64,000 nucleotides of DNA from Elizabethkingia occulta (GCF_002023715.1 NZ_MAHX01000002.1:273615-337614), one strand, 5' to 3'; positions 16,858-26,052 are shown, numbered from the stretch's first letter. Numbers and translations: made by a program. Notes: generated from the letters alone by a model not told the origin.

Positions 16858-18660
16858 ATGAAGAAACTATTACTAAGTGCTATTGTGTTGATTCCTACTG
16901 CCGGTATTATGGCTCAGGAAAAAGCGATTTATGAGGTAGTGATAGACGGAAAGTTCTTGTCGCTTCCGTATAAAAAAGTAAGTGAAAATATTGAGATTAT
17001 CACCAAAGAACAGATCGAGAAAGCTCCTGCGCAATCTATTGAGGATTTGTTAGCTTACTATACAGGGGTAGATGTTAGAAGACGAGGAATGGCAGATACT
17101 CAGGCAGATGTTAGTATAAGAGGTAGTTCTTTTGAGCAAGTGCTTATGCTGGTTAATGGTATCCGGATGAGTGATGCCCAAACGGGGCATAATATGATGA
17201 ATGTACCGTTTAGCTTAGCATCTGTTGAAAGAATAGAAATTATAAAAGGACCTACAGCCCGTAGATTTGGACAAAATGCCTATGCCGGGGTTATTAATAT
17301 TATTACAAAAGCTTCCGGTAAGGATGAGTACAGAGTTTCTGCAACAGGAGGTGATTATAAAACATGGTCACTAGGAGCTGCAGCTGATTTCGGTAATGAG
17401 AAGTTTGGGAACTTTCTGCAGGTGAACAATACTGAATCTGCAGGGTATCGTTATAATACCGATTATAAAATTAAAAATTTCTGGTATCAGAACCAGATGA
17501 AAATAAAAGACGGAAGCATTAAATTTCAGGCTGGTTTTGTAGAAAAAAAGTTTGGAGCCAATGGCTTTTATTCGTCTCCGGCTGCTAAAGATCAGTATGA
17601 AGAAACGCAAACATCACTGGTAAGTGCAATCTATAATCAGAAATTCGGAAATTGGGGTGTAAACGCCAATTTATACTGGCGTAGAGCACAGGATATGTAT
17701 CTTTTTGTAAGAAATAAACCTGAGATCTACCGCAATATGCATATTGGTAATAACTATGGCGGGGAACTAAATTTAAGTTATAAATCTTCTCTTGGGGTTA
17801 CAGGTATTGGTGCGGAAATGCATCAGGAAGATCTAAGAAGTAATAATCTGGGCGCTCGGGGACGTTTTGTTACTCAGGTGCTGGCGGAACATCATTTTTC
17901 TTTTATCAATAACAGATTGAGTATAATTCCGGGAGCAAGCTGGGTAAATTATACAGGTACAGGGAACTTCTTTTATCCCGGGGTAGATGTAGGTTTTGAT
18001 ATAGATAAACAAAACAAGGTATATGGTAATGTTGCAAAAGTACACCGGGTACCAACCTATACTGATTTGTTCTATCAAAGTAAAACAGAACAGGGAAATG
18101 CTGATCTGAAACCTGAAAATGCTCTTTCCTATGAAATTGGTTACCGTTTTAACAGACAAAAGTTTTTATTCAAGACGAGTGTATTTGGTAGGGATTCTAA
18201 GAATGCAATTGACTGGACGAGAGCAGATGCAAAGAGTATCTGGATGGCGGAGAATATCTCTGATGTAAAAACCAAAGGATTGGAAGTAGAAGCTTCGCAG
18301 GGTTTCAATAGTATTGTGAAAAACATATCTATAGGCTATACTTATCTTGATAGCAAAGCTAAAAACAATGATAAGGGTGAAAATTCGCGTTATGCTTTGG
18401 AGAATCTGAAGCACCAGTTTAATGCAAAACTGACACTGGGATACTGGAAGTTTACAAACGAACTTGTGTATCAGTACAACCAGCGTGTAACATTAGGCAG
18501 TTATAATCTGTTGGATGAGAAGCTTACATTTAGTACCAAAGATGTAGATGTTTTCTTATTAATCAACAATATTACCAATGCAAAATATACCGGTGCAAGC
18601 CTTGTACCAATGCCGGGAAGATGGTTTCAGCTAGGCTTTAATTTTAAAGGCAAATTCTAG
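16858..18660 (+). CDS. TonB-dependent outer-membrane receptor, BtuB/CirA-like
   Basis: 600 aa with a signal peptide (cleavage after 'GIMAQ'). The plug domain covers roughly residues 35-150: 'ITKEQIEKAPAQSIEDLLAY', 'VSIRGSSFEQVLMLVNGIRM', 'VERIEIIKGPTARRFGQNAY'. The 22-strand barrel follows, ending 'PMPGRWFQLGFNFKGKF' with a C-terminal aromatic. There is no N-terminal carboxypeptidase-like domain and no SusD gene nearby, so it is not a SusC. The compact size fits BtuB/siderophore-type receptors; the substrate is unknown, and no cobalamin riboswitch is seen upstream. It is followed by a DUF2490 gene. Confidence 0.88.
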   Translation: MKKLLLSAIVLIPTAGIMAQEKAIYEVVIDGKFLSLPYKKVSENIEIITKEQIEKAPAQSIEDLLAYYTGVDVRRRGMADTQADVSIRGSSFEQVLMLVNGIRMSDAQTGHNMMNVPFSLASVERIEIIKGPTARRFGQNAYAGVINIITKASGKDEYRVSATGGDYKTWSLGAAADFGNEKFGNFLQVNNTESAGYRYNTDYKIKNFWYQNQMKIKDGSIKFQAGFVEKKFGANGFYSSPAAKDQYEETQTSLVSAIYNQKFGNWGVNANLYWRRAQDMYLFVRNKPEIYRNMHIGNNYGGELNLSYKSSLGVTGIGAEMHQEDLRSNNLGARGRFVTQVLAEHHFSFINNRLSIIPGASWVNYTGTGNFFYPGVDVGFDIDKQNKVYGNVAKVHRVPTYTDLFYQSKTEQGNADLKPENALSYEIGYRFNRQKFLFKTSVFGRDSKNAIDWTRADAKSIWMAENISDVKTKGLEVEASQGFNSIVKNISIGYTYLDSKAKNNDKGENSRYALENLKHQFNAKLTLGYWKFTNELVYQYNQRVTLGSYNLLDEKLTFSTKDVDVFLLINNITNAKYTGASLVPMPGRWFQLGFNFKGKF

Positions 18661-18761
18661 GTTCTTTTTATTACTTTTGCCGAATGGAATATTTCATGTA
18701 CAGAGTGTTCCGTTTGATAAAATAAATTAGAGTAAAAAGGTCATTAATTCCGGTTATACGA

Positions 18762-19481
18762 ATGAAAAAACATTTTGTTTTTGTGCTGCTTATTTTGGCG
18801 GTTATAGGGAAAGCTCAGAATAAAGAGCATATTTCTTCTTTCAATATGTTATCAATTACTTATAAGTTTTCAAAAAAATGGATGGCTTATACGGAATTTC
18901 AGACCAGATCAATTGAGGATTATACCAATATCGATTATTACGAAACTAAAGGTGGTGTAGGTTATAATATCAACCGCGATAATCAGGCTTTTGTCGGAAT
19001 AGGACGTTACGGAACTTATAAAGAGCAAAAGATTTCTCAGGAGGAACTAAGGTTATGGTTACAGTATACTTATAGTCATAATATCGGTCGTGTAAATATT
19101 GACCACCGGGGACGTGCTGAACAGCGGTTTTTCCACATGTCTCAAACCGGAGAAAATACAACTGATAACAGATTCAGGTATCGTCTGAGTGCTACTATGC
19201 CGATTAACAATCCAAAGATGCAGGCCAATACTTTTTTTGTTAACGCATTTGAAGAATTATTTGTTGGTCCGAAATCTGATTTTCTGAAAAGAAACAGATT
19301 GTTTACAGGATTTGGATATAAATTCAATAAATCGGTGAGTACTTCAATGGGGTATATGTGGCAGAGAGAATTTTCACCTAACGGAAACAAAAATCTACAT
19401 TTTCTTTACATGGCGCTTAATTTCACTATTGATCACAGCGATGATGATCATGCCAGAGTAATCATTCCTGTAGCGGATTAG
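18762..19481 (+). CDS. DUF2490 family outer-membrane protein
   Basis: 239 aa with a signal peptide ending 'VIGKAQ'. Repeating beta-strands with Arg/aromatic alternation ('WMAYTEFQTRSIEDYTNIDY', 'GRVNIDHRGRAEQRFF', 'FRYRLSATMPIN', 'LFTGFGYKFNKSVSTSMGYM') match DUF2490, thought to be an outer-membrane barrel. The C-terminus is hydrophilic and His/Asp-rich ('DHSDDDHARV'), unusual for a barrel end. It lies 101 nt after the TonB-dependent receptor in the same direction, possibly the same unit. Function unknown. Confidence 0.78.
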   Translation: MKKHFVFVLLILAVIGKAQNKEHISSFNMLSITYKFSKKWMAYTEFQTRSIEDYTNIDYYETKGGVGYNINRDNQAFVGIGRYGTYKEQKISQEELRLWLQYTYSHNIGRVNIDHRGRAEQRFFHMSQTGENTTDNRFRYRLSATMPINNPKMQANTFFVNAFEELFVGPKSDFLKRNRLFTGFGYKFNKSVSTSMGYMWQREFSPNGNKNLHFLYMALNFTIDHSDDDHARVIIPVAD

Positions 19482-19504
19482 AGAATGTGCAAAAAAATAC
19501 AATA

Positions 19505-19541
19505 AAAAAGGAAACTAAATCATCATTTAGTTTCCTTTTTG
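19505..19541 (+). terminator. terminator after the DUF2490 gene
   Basis: Perfect 16-bp stem (AAAAAGGAAACTAAAT with ATTTAGTTTCCTTTTT) around a CATC loop, placed just before the dnaN promoter. Confidence 0.92.
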
Positions 19542-19554
19542 TATGGAGAATCAT

Positions 19555-19562
19555 TATCTTTG
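19555..19562 (+). promoter_or_regulatory. dnaN promoter -7 element
   Basis: TATCTTTG, a perfect TAnnTTTG, 21 nt before the dnaN ATG. Confidence 0.6.
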
Positions 19563-19583
19563 TCTGCGTTATAAAATTATTTT

Positions 19584-20714
19584 ATGAAATTTATTGTTGC
19601 CAGCGGCGAGTTACAAAAAGCCTTGCAGACGGTAAGCGGAGTAATTTCTGGTTCCCAGTCAAGACCGATTTTAGAGAATTTTCTTTTCGAACTGGAAAAT
19701 GACAATCTAAAAATTACCGCTTCCGACGGAGAAACAACTTTAATAACTTCTATTCCTGTAAAGTCTGAAGACAACGGGAGAATGGCTGTTCCGGCTAAAA
19801 TGTTTCTGGATGTAATTAAATCATTCGGAGATCAGCCTCTTACTTTTGTAGAAAAAGAGTCTGAAAACGGAATTGGCAGTCTTCTTGAGATTTTGGACGA
19901 GAAGGATAATTACTTCGTAGCATTGGACAATGCTGAGGATTATCCTGAGTTACCAGAATTTGATGCTTCTAAAAGTGTGAAAATTCAGGCTGGAATTTTG
20001 TCAGAAGCATTGGTTAACACTCTGTTTGCAACAAGTAACGACTCACTAAGACCTGTAATGACAGGTGTTTTGTTCCAGTTTAATGAGAACGAAGTTAATT
20101 TTGTGTCTACCGATTCTCACCGTTTGGTAGTATACAACAGAAAAGATGTAATGAATGTTGACAATATTGAATTCATTATGCCGAAGAAACCTTTGGCTAT
20201 CATCAAGAACATCCTTTCTAATACAGATGATGAGGTTCTTATCGAATTCAATGAAAATATGGCTAAGTTCAGCTTCCAGGATAATATCTGGATCTGCCGT
20301 CTTATCGATGGTAAATATCCTAACTATACAGCTGTTATCCCGAAAGAGAATCCTAATGTATTAACGATTAACAGAAACTTATTACTAAGTTCTATCAGAA
20401 GAGCATCTATCTTCTCCAACAAATCGACTAATCAGGTAAGATTCAAACTTTCAGGAAATTTACTTCACCTTCACGCAGAGGATACTGAATATGCAAACAA
20501 AGCAGATATGCAGATTCCATGCGAGTACAACGGAGAAGATATTAATATCGGATTCAGCTCTAAGTTTTTAACAGAAATGCTTTCTGTTTTAGGATCAGAT
20601 GATATTACGATGAAGATGTCACAGCCAAACCGTCCGGGAATTATAGAACCGGTAGACGGTCTTGAAGAAAATGAGAGCATCCTTATGCTTTCGATGCCTG
20701 TAATTGGCCTATAA
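19584..20714 (+). CDS. dnaN: DNA polymerase III beta subunit (sliding clamp)
   Basis: 376-aa processivity clamp; a homodimeric ring that tethers DNA polymerase III. Three clamp domains are visible in order: 'MKFIVASGELQKALQTVSGV', 'LVNTLFATSNDSLRPVMTGV' with 'STDSHRLVVYNR', and 'LLLSSIRRASIFSNKSTNQV' with the C-terminal '...ENESILMLSMPVIGL'. Length is typical (366-380 aa). It is not next to dnaA or recF, as is common in Bacteroidota. It has its own promoter and a terminator at 20733-20799. Confidence 0.96.
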   Translation: MKFIVASGELQKALQTVSGVISGSQSRPILENFLFELENDNLKITASDGETTLITSIPVKSEDNGRMAVPAKMFLDVIKSFGDQPLTFVEKESENGIGSLLEILDEKDNYFVALDNAEDYPELPEFDASKSVKIQAGILSEALVNTLFATSNDSLRPVMTGVLFQFNENEVNFVSTDSHRLVVYNRKDVMNVDNIEFIMPKKPLAIIKNILSNTDDEVLIEFNENMAKFSFQDNIWICRLIDGKYPNYTAVIPKENPNVLTINRNLLLSSIRRASIFSNKSTNQVRFKLSGNLLHLHAEDTEYANKADMQIPCEYNGEDINIGFSSKFLTEMLSVLGSDDITMKMSQPNRPGIIEPVDGLEENESILMLSMPVIGL

Positions 20715-20732
20715 TTTTATTTTAATATAGAC

Positions 20733-20799
20733 AAAAAGCTTCATCTTTATTTGATTGGATATAAAATATCGGATCAGATGCAGGATGAAGCTTTTTCTT
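20733..20799 (+). terminator. dnaN terminator (long-loop hairpin)
   Basis: AAAAAGCTTCATC (20733-20745) pairs with GATGAAGCTTTTT (20784-20796) around a 38-nt loop containing a small inner hairpin; T-rich tail. Confidence 0.7.
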
Positions 20800-20803
20800 T
20801 TAT

Positions 20804-20811
20804 TAAATTTG
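20804..20811 (+). promoter_or_regulatory. pheT promoter -7 element
   Basis: TAAATTTG (TAnnTTTG). It leaves a ~60-nt 5' UTR that contains a small GCTGT/ACAGC hairpin (about 20835-20852). No Phe-rich leader peptide is present. Confidence 0.5.
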
Positions 20812-20875
20812 CAGTTCAAAATTTTGTAATAAAAGCTGTGCGAAATACAGCAGCTAAATAATAAGAAAATAATAC

Positions 20876-23275
20876 ATGAAAATTTCTGATAAGTGGCTTA
20901 GAACTCACCTTGAAACAGATTTGTCAGCTGAAAAGCTTGGAATAATTCTTACAGATTTAGGTCTGGAAGTGGAAGGAATAGATCCTTATGAATCTGTTAA
21001 AGGAAGCCTTAATGGAGTAGTGGTTGGAAAAGTGCTTACTTGTGAGCAGCATCCTAATGCAGATAAACTGAAAGTAACTACTGTGGACATTAATACCGGA
21101 ACACCATTACATATCGTTTGTGGTGCACCCAATGTTGCTGCAGAACAAAAAGTAGCTGTGGCTACAATAGGTACTACAATTCATCTGAATAATGGAGATT
21201 CCTTTAAAATTGCTAAATCCAAACTTAGAGGAGAAGTATCAGAAGGAATGCTTTGTGCTGAAGACGAATTGGGTCTTGGAGAAAGCCATGCCGGAATTAT
21301 GGTATTGCCGGAAGATTATGAAGTTGGAAAGCCTTTATCCGATTATATCAAGGTAGAGCAGGATGAGGTTTATGAAATAGGACTTACACCAAACAGAACA
21401 GATGCTATGTCGCATTATGGTGTTGCAAGAGATCTTCAGGCTTATTTATCTTTGAATAAACTAAAATCTACTTTCAATAAGCTTCAGGCTCCAGTAATTA
21501 ACGGTGAAGGAAGTCACGATTTCAAACTTGAAGTTGAAGATACAGAATTAACACCTCGTTATTTAGGTGCTGTTATCGAAGATATTAAAGTTGAAGAATC
21601 TCCGGAGTGGTTGAAAAACCGCCTGAAAGCTATAGGCCTTGGACCTATTAATAATGTTGTAGATATTACCAACTATATTTTACATTCTTACGGACAGCCT
21701 TTACATGCTTTTGATGTTGCAAAGATCAATGGACATGTAGTGAAAGTAGGAGTAGCTGCTGAAGGAACGAAATTCAAAACTCTGGATGGTACAGAGCGTA
21801 GCTTGAATGGTACCGAAATTATGATCAAAGACGGAGATAATACACCAATGTGTATTGCCGGTGTTTTTGGTGGTGAAAATTCAGGAGTTTCAGAAGGAAC
21901 AACTTCTGTGTTCTTAGAAAGTGCATATTTCAACCCTGTAGCGGTACGTAAAGCAGCTAAGGCACATGGCCTGAATACGGATGCTTCTTTCCGTTTCGAA
22001 AGAGGTGTAGATCCTAATATTACTAAAGATGCTTTATTGAAAGCAGTAGAGATGATTCAGGAAATTGCTGGCGGAAAACTAAAAGGAGAAATCCTTGAAT
22101 CTTTCCCTAAGAAAGTTGATTATTTTCCTGTTATCCTTAGATACTCCAAAGTAGATCAGATCCTGGGGATTAAGATCCACAGAGAAACTATAAAAGAAAT
22201 CCTGAAATCTCTTGACATATTAGTTCTGAATGAAATTAAAGACGGACTGGAAATTTCTGTTCCGCCATACAGAGCAGATGTAACCAGAGAAATTGATGTT
22301 ATAGAAGAAATTCTTCGTGTTTACGGATATAACAAAGTAAGTTCTCAGGAGAAAATAGCATTTACACCGGTTCGTTTAACATTAGATGATCAGGATTCTC
22401 TGGAAAATTTCTGGGCGAGAATGTTGCAGTCTAATGGTTTTAATGAAGTAATGAATAACTCTCTGACTTCTCTTAAAGAAGAGAATGCAGATGCAGTTAC
22501 CTTGCTAAACCCGTTGAGTAATGAACTAAGCACAATGCGTCAGTCTTTATTAGAAGGATTATTGCAGAATGCTGATTATAATATCAAGCGTAAGAACCAG
22601 AATATTAAATTCTTCGAGCTTGGAAAAATTTACTTCAAAAAAGAGAAATTTGAAGAGCGCAAGCAATTGGCAATTCTTGTTTCTGGTAATAATAACCCTG
22701 AAAACTGGATACTGAGTAAGTCTCCGACGGATTTCTTCATCCTGAAAGGTTATGTTCAGTTATTGCTGGACAAATTAGGGCTGAATACTACTGAAAAAGC
22801 TTTAGAAGATAGACGTTTCTCAGATGCTTTGGAAATTGTTGCTGAAGGTAAAACTATTGCCAGAATAGGTGTTGTAAGTAAAGCTTTATTAAAAGATGCA
22901 GATCTTTCTCAACCTGCTTATTATGCAGAGATAGAACTGGAAGCTTGTCAGGCTTTAAGAAGCACAGCTAACTTTAAATTCGTAGATATTCCGAAATTTA
23001 ATAAGATAAGAAGAGATTTAGCGTTATTAGTAGACAAAACTGTTTCTTATAACGATCTGCTTCAGGCATCTAATGATATTTCTTCTAATCTTAAGAAGAT
23101 TCAGTTATTTGATGTTTACGAAGGTAAAAATCTTCCGGAAGGGAAGAAGTCTTACGCTCTAAGTTTTGAATTATTAAATACAGAGAAGACGTTAGAAGAA
23201 GCTGAGATTACGAATATTATGAATAAGCTGATCAAGAAGTATCAGAAAGAATTTAATGCCGAATTACGTTCTTAA
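20876..23275 (+). CDS. pheT: phenylalanyl-tRNA synthetase beta subunit
   Basis: 799 aa, the usual length for bacterial PheT (~795). Domains in order: N-terminal 'MKISDKWLRTHLETDLSAEKLG', an EMAP-type tRNA-binding domain at about residues 40-150 ('VVVGKVLTCEQHPNADKLKV', 'AAEQKVAVATIG'), a B3/B4 editing domain ('LGPINNVVDITNYILHSYGQ'), a B5 domain, the catalytic-like module, and a C-terminal FDX-ACB anticodon-binding domain ('VDIPKFNKIRRDLALLVD', 'YALSFELLNTEKTLEEAEI'). It pairs with PheS, which is not adjacent; split pheS/pheT loci are common in Bacteroidota. Confidence 0.97.
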   Translation: MKISDKWLRTHLETDLSAEKLGIILTDLGLEVEGIDPYESVKGSLNGVVVGKVLTCEQHPNADKLKVTTVDINTGTPLHIVCGAPNVAAEQKVAVATIGTTIHLNNGDSFKIAKSKLRGEVSEGMLCAEDELGLGESHAGIMVLPEDYEVGKPLSDYIKVEQDEVYEIGLTPNRTDAMSHYGVARDLQAYLSLNKLKSTFNKLQAPVINGEGSHDFKLEVEDTELTPRYLGAVIEDIKVEESPEWLKNRLKAIGLGPINNVVDITNYILHSYGQPLHAFDVAKINGHVVKVGVAAEGTKFKTLDGTERSLNGTEIMIKDGDNTPMCIAGVFGGENSGVSEGTTSVFLESAYFNPVAVRKAAKAHGLNTDASFRFERGVDPNITKDALLKAVEMIQEIAGGKLKGEILESFPKKVDYFPVILRYSKVDQILGIKIHRETIKEILKSLDILVLNEIKDGLEISVPPYRADVTREIDVIEEILRVYGYNKVSSQEKIAFTPVRLTLDDQDSLENFWARMLQSNGFNEVMNNSLTSLKEENADAVTLLNPLSNELSTMRQSLLEGLLQNADYNIKRKNQNIKFFELGKIYFKKEKFEERKQLAILVSGNNNPENWILSKSPTDFFILKGYVQLLLDKLGLNTTEKALEDRRFSDALEIVAEGKTIARIGVVSKALLKDADLSQPAYYAEIELEACQALRSTANFKFVDIPKFNKIRRDLALLVDKTVSYNDLLQASNDISSNLKKIQLFDVYEGKNLPEGKKSYALSFELLNTEKTLEEAEITNIMNKLIKKYQKEFNAELRS

Positions 23276-23328
23276 ATTCATTTATTTAAAAAAATAGTAT
23301 TTTTACAATCTGCTAAAGGATTATAATT

Positions 23329-23370
23329 ATGAAATCTGGACTGGTACAGTGGTCTTTTTCAAGAGATTAA
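23329..23370 (+). CDS. possible short leader ORF upstream of the META lipoprotein
   Basis: ATG at 23329 and TAA at 23368 encode MKSGLVQWSFSRD. An AAAGGA stretch lies 8-13 nt upstream and a TATTTTTA box lies about 23 nt upstream of the ATG. There is no amino-acid bias. It could be a short translated leader or chance. Confidence 0.2.
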   Translation: MKSGLVQWSFSRD

Positions 23371-23413
23371 AGATTACTGTATTGGATACAGACTAAAAGA
23401 TAAAAATTTACAT

Positions 23414-23848
23414 ATGAAAAAGCTTTTTTATATAGCCTCAATAGGAATTTTAGCTGCAGTATCCTCCTGTACTTCCACTGCTAATTTGGGAAATGTTTCT
23501 AAGATCGGAACTCAGCAGCCTACACTGTCCAATACTCGTTGGGAGGTTATGGATAATCTTCAGACCAATGCAAAGCCTTATATAAGCTTTGATCCTGAAA
23601 AAGGAATGAGCGGAAATGCTGGTTGTAATAAGATTTTTAGCCAGGACATTACCATCCAGTCTAAACAAGGAGATTTCTCTATAAAACAAATTGGTTCTAC
23701 CAGAATGGCTTGTCCTAGTATGGATATGAAGATAGAGAATAATTTTATTAAAATACTGGAGTCTGCCGATAAGTATGTAGTTGTAAAAAATACTTTGGAG
23801 CTTTATAAAGGAAATATGCTCTTAATGAAATTTCAGAAAGCAAACTAA
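23414..23848 (+). CDS. META-domain lipoprotein (HslJ-like)
   Basis: 144 aa. A lipoprotein signal ends in 'LAAVSSC', with Cys at about residue 19 as the lipidation site. The rest is one META domain: 'NTRWEVMDN', 'PYISFDPEKGMSGNAGCNKI' and 'IGSTRMACPSMDMKIENNFI' are the family signatures, including the conserved 'GNAGCN' and 'MACP' pairs whose Cys residues may form a disulfide. E. coli HslJ is linked to novobiocin resistance and heat shock; the role here is unknown. It is a stand-alone gene with a terminator at 23855. Confidence 0.88.
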   Translation: MKKLFYIASIGILAAVSSCTSTANLGNVSKIGTQQPTLSNTRWEVMDNLQTNAKPYISFDPEKGMSGNAGCNKIFSQDITIQSKQGDFSIKQIGSTRMACPSMDMKIENNFIKILESADKYVVVKNTLELYKGNMLLMKFQKAN

Positions 23849-23854
23849 AATAAA

Positions 23855-23887
23855 AAATCCGCTCGTAAGAGCGGATTTATTTTTTTA
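23855..23887 (+). terminator. terminator after the META lipoprotein gene
   Basis: AAATCCGCTC/GAGCGGATTT stem with a GTAA loop, followed by ATTTTTTT. Convergent with the acidic-protein gene. Confidence 0.9.
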
Positions 23888-23897
23888 GATTTTACAA

Positions 23898-24137
23898 TTA
23901 AGCTTCGTCTTCGTCGTCATACTTTTCCAACTCAGCATCACACCATTTGAAAGCTTCTTCTACAACTTTAGTAGCTTCTTCTGCTACTTGCTCTTCATCA
24001 TCACCTTCTAAATCGTCTAACCATTCTACTTCTTCCTCCTCAACATTTAGGATAAAACGTGGATACTCAGTATGAACTACAAAAAGATCCTCTGGAAAGT
24101 CTGAATTGTCGGCTAATAAAAACTTAGGTAATTTCAT
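23898..24137 (-). CDS. small acidic conserved hypothetical protein
   Basis: 79 aa, extremely acidic (C-terminal half rich in Asp/Glu, 'EEEEVEWLDDLEGDDEEQVAEE', quoted for character only), with an N-terminal hydrophobic motif 'MKLPKFLLADNSDFPEDLFV'. No signal peptide or membrane segment. From memory, similar proteins are widespread in flavobacteria without known function; the acidic surface suggests a nucleic-acid mimic or protein partner, but that is speculation. It lies leftward, 54 nt after the hydroxyacyl-CoA dehydrogenase, and may be cotranscribed with it. Confidence 0.75.
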   Translation of the reverse strand: MKLPKFLLADNSDFPEDLFVVHTEYPRFILNVEEEEVEWLDDLEGDDEEQVAEEATKVVEEAFKWCDAELEKYDDEDEA

Positions 24138-24191
24138 TTCTTTAATATTTGATATTTCAAAGATAGGGAAAATTTTTTCGGCTTTCCTCGT

Positions 24192-25085
24192 TTACTTTGC
24201 AAATTGTTTGGAAATTTTTTCGGCCTTCTTACTCTCACTATAATCGTAGAAGCCTTCTCCTGATTTTACACCTAACTTTTTAGCTGTTACCATATTAACT
24301 AAAAGTGGACAAGGTGCATATTTAGGATTTTTGAAGCCGTCATACAACACATTCATGATAGAAAGGCAAACATCCAGCCCGATAAAGTCTGCCAATTGTA
24401 ATGGTCCCATCGGATGAGCCATTCCAAGTTTCATTACAGTATCTATTTCTTCTACTCCGGCAACACCTTCGTATAATGAATAAATAGCTTCATTAATCAT
24501 AGGCATTAATATTCTGTTCGCTACGAAACCAGGATAATCATTTACCTCTACAGGTACTTTACCCAATGTTTTACTCATTTCATAGATAGCACTGAAAGTT
24601 TCCTTGGAAGTAGAGTAACCTTTTATAATTTCTACAAGCTTCATAATAGGAACCGGATTCATGAAATGCATTCCGATTACTTTCTCCGGTCTTGAAGTTA
24701 CAGACGCAATTTTAGTAATAGAAATAGAAGATGTATTGGTTGCTAAAATACAATCAGCAGGAGCGGCAGCATCCATTTGTTGGAATATTTTAAGCTTTAA
24801 ATCTATATTTTCTGTAGCAGCTTCTACAATAAGATTTGCATCTTTAACAGCATCTTCCAAAGCTGTAAATGTAGAGATGTTTGCTAGTGTATTGGCTTTC
24901 TCTTCTTCTGTAAGATTTCCTTTAGCAATAATTCTGTCCAGATTTGTGGTAATAGTTTTAATACCTCTGTCCAGCACTTCTTGTGAAACATCTACTAAAT
25001 TTACTTTAAATCCGGTTTGGGCAAAAGTATGAGCAATTCCGTTACCCATAGTTCCCGCACCAATTACTACAATATTCTTGTTCAT
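24192..25085 (-). CDS. 3-hydroxyacyl-CoA (3-hydroxybutyryl-CoA) dehydrogenase
   Basis: 297-aa NAD-dependent dehydrogenase of short-chain acyl-CoA metabolism. The N-terminal Rossmann fold is 'NIVVIGAGTMGNGIAHTFAQ'; catalytic His/Glu lie in 'KVIGMHFMNPVPIMKLVEII', and the substrate-binding Asn in 'VPVEVNDYPGFVANRILMPM'. The C-terminal domain includes 'GMAHPMGPLQLADFIGLDVC'. It is a single-function enzyme, not the FadB fusion. Likely roles are beta-oxidation, phenylacetate or butanoate turnover. The upstream beta-lactamase is in the same direction, 58 nt away, but is functionally unrelated. Confidence 0.94.
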   Translation of the reverse strand: MNKNIVVIGAGTMGNGIAHTFAQTGFKVNLVDVSQEVLDRGIKTITTNLDRIIAKGNLTEEEKANTLANISTFTALEDAVKDANLIVEAATENIDLKLKIFQQMDAAAPADCILATNTSSISITKIASVTSRPEKVIGMHFMNPVPIMKLVEIIKGYSTSKETFSAIYEMSKTLGKVPVEVNDYPGFVANRILMPMINEAIYSLYEGVAGVEEIDTVMKLGMAHPMGPLQLADFIGLDVCLSIMNVLYDGFKNPKYAPCPLLVNMVTAKKLGVKSGEGFYDYSESKKAEKISKQFAK

Positions 25086-25143
25086 AATTTTTATTTTTTA
25101 TTAAAGAATTTACAAACCTTTCGGTTTTTTATGAGGGTTTATT

Positions 25144-26028
25144 TTATTTTTTATTTAAAGCATCCCAAACTACTTTCGAGATCTGAGCTATCATTCCGCA
25201 ATTGACTTCCTCACTTTCCATCGAGTCTTTTACAAATACTGCGATTGCATAATGTTTACCACTGCCTAAAGTTACAATTCCTGAGTCGTTTTCGGCAATA
25301 GTTAATCCATTTTTCATTTTACCGGAAGAACCTGTTTTTCTGGCCATCCTAACTTTTGGAAGCAATCCCGGAAGCTTGGACATCCCGGTATTGGTCTTAG
25401 TCATAATCTCCATTAAAAAAGCCGTAGATCTTTTTGATAAAAACACTCCTTTATAAAATGCTTTCAGGGTTTTTACCATAGATGCTGTAGTGTTGTAATT
25501 AGCATAAGGCGCTTGTACACCTTTTTTAGACATCTCTTCTTCATTGTACTTTACCTGAAAGTTTTTTACGCCATTTACATCCATTAGCTTCTGTACGGTG
25601 TTAGTCCCTCCAATTAGCCTTAGCAGGATGTCGCAACCATTGTTGTCGCTTTGGGCTACGGTATAAGTAATAATTTCACTCAAAGGAACTTCTACATTTC
25701 CGTTTGGATACTTCTCACGAAGTGGTGACCATGTATTCTCCAGTAAATCAGATTTTTTAATCAGTATTTTCTGATCCAAGGTAAGATTTCCTTTGTCCAC
25801 CTGATTCAGAACCGCCAAGGTAATATGGAATTTAAAAACACTCATCATTGGCATTTTTAAATTACCATTGGCGTTACTAAACTGAAAGTCGTTTTCTATT
25901 CCCAAAACAGAAACAGCTACAGTGGCTTTCTTGTCTTTGGTGACAGCATTTATATCATTTAGTATGGACGTATGCTGAGCAAGTATAAACTGACCGGCCA
26001 AAAGAAACAGAAGTATAATTTTTTTCAT
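25144..26028 (-). CDS. blaCME: class A extended-spectrum beta-lactamase, CME type
   Basis: 294-aa exported serine beta-lactamase hydrolysing penicillins and cephalosporins in the periplasm. Signal peptide to about residue 18 ('GQFILAQ'). Active-site motifs: Ser63-x-x-Lys ('MMSVFKFH', Ambler Ser70), Ser127-Asp-Asn ('AQSDNNGCD', Ambler SDN), an omega-loop Glu in 'YNEEEMSKK', and Lys231-Thr-Gly ('ARKTGSSGKMKNG'). Overall it resembles CME enzymes of Elizabethkingia as I recall them, in the Bacteroidota A2 subgroup with PER/CepA relatives. No mobile element flanks it, so it looks intrinsic. The exact allele cannot be named without a search. Confidence 0.93.
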   Translation of the reverse strand: MKKIILLFLLAGQFILAQHTSILNDINAVTKDKKATVAVSVLGIENDFQFSNANGNLKMPMMSVFKFHITLAVLNQVDKGNLTLDQKILIKKSDLLENTWSPLREKYPNGNVEVPLSEIITYTVAQSDNNGCDILLRLIGGTNTVQKLMDVNGVKNFQVKYNEEEMSKKGVQAPYANYNTTASMVKTLKAFYKGVFLSKRSTAFLMEIMTKTNTGMSKLPGLLPKVRMARKTGSSGKMKNGLTIAENDSGIVTLGSGKHYAIAVFVKDSMESEEVNCGMIAQISKVVWDALNKK

Positions 26029-26052
26029 TTCAACTAATTTATGTTTTTGATT

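Noticed and set aside
20812..20875. Phe leader peptide/attenuator before pheT
   Set aside because: The leader has only a short hairpin, no Phe-rich ORF and no terminator.
25108..25130. Small AAACC/GGTTT hairpin between the beta-lactamase and the dehydrogenase as a terminator
   Set aside because: The T-run follows on the plus strand, the wrong direction for the leftward genes, and the stem is only 5 bp.
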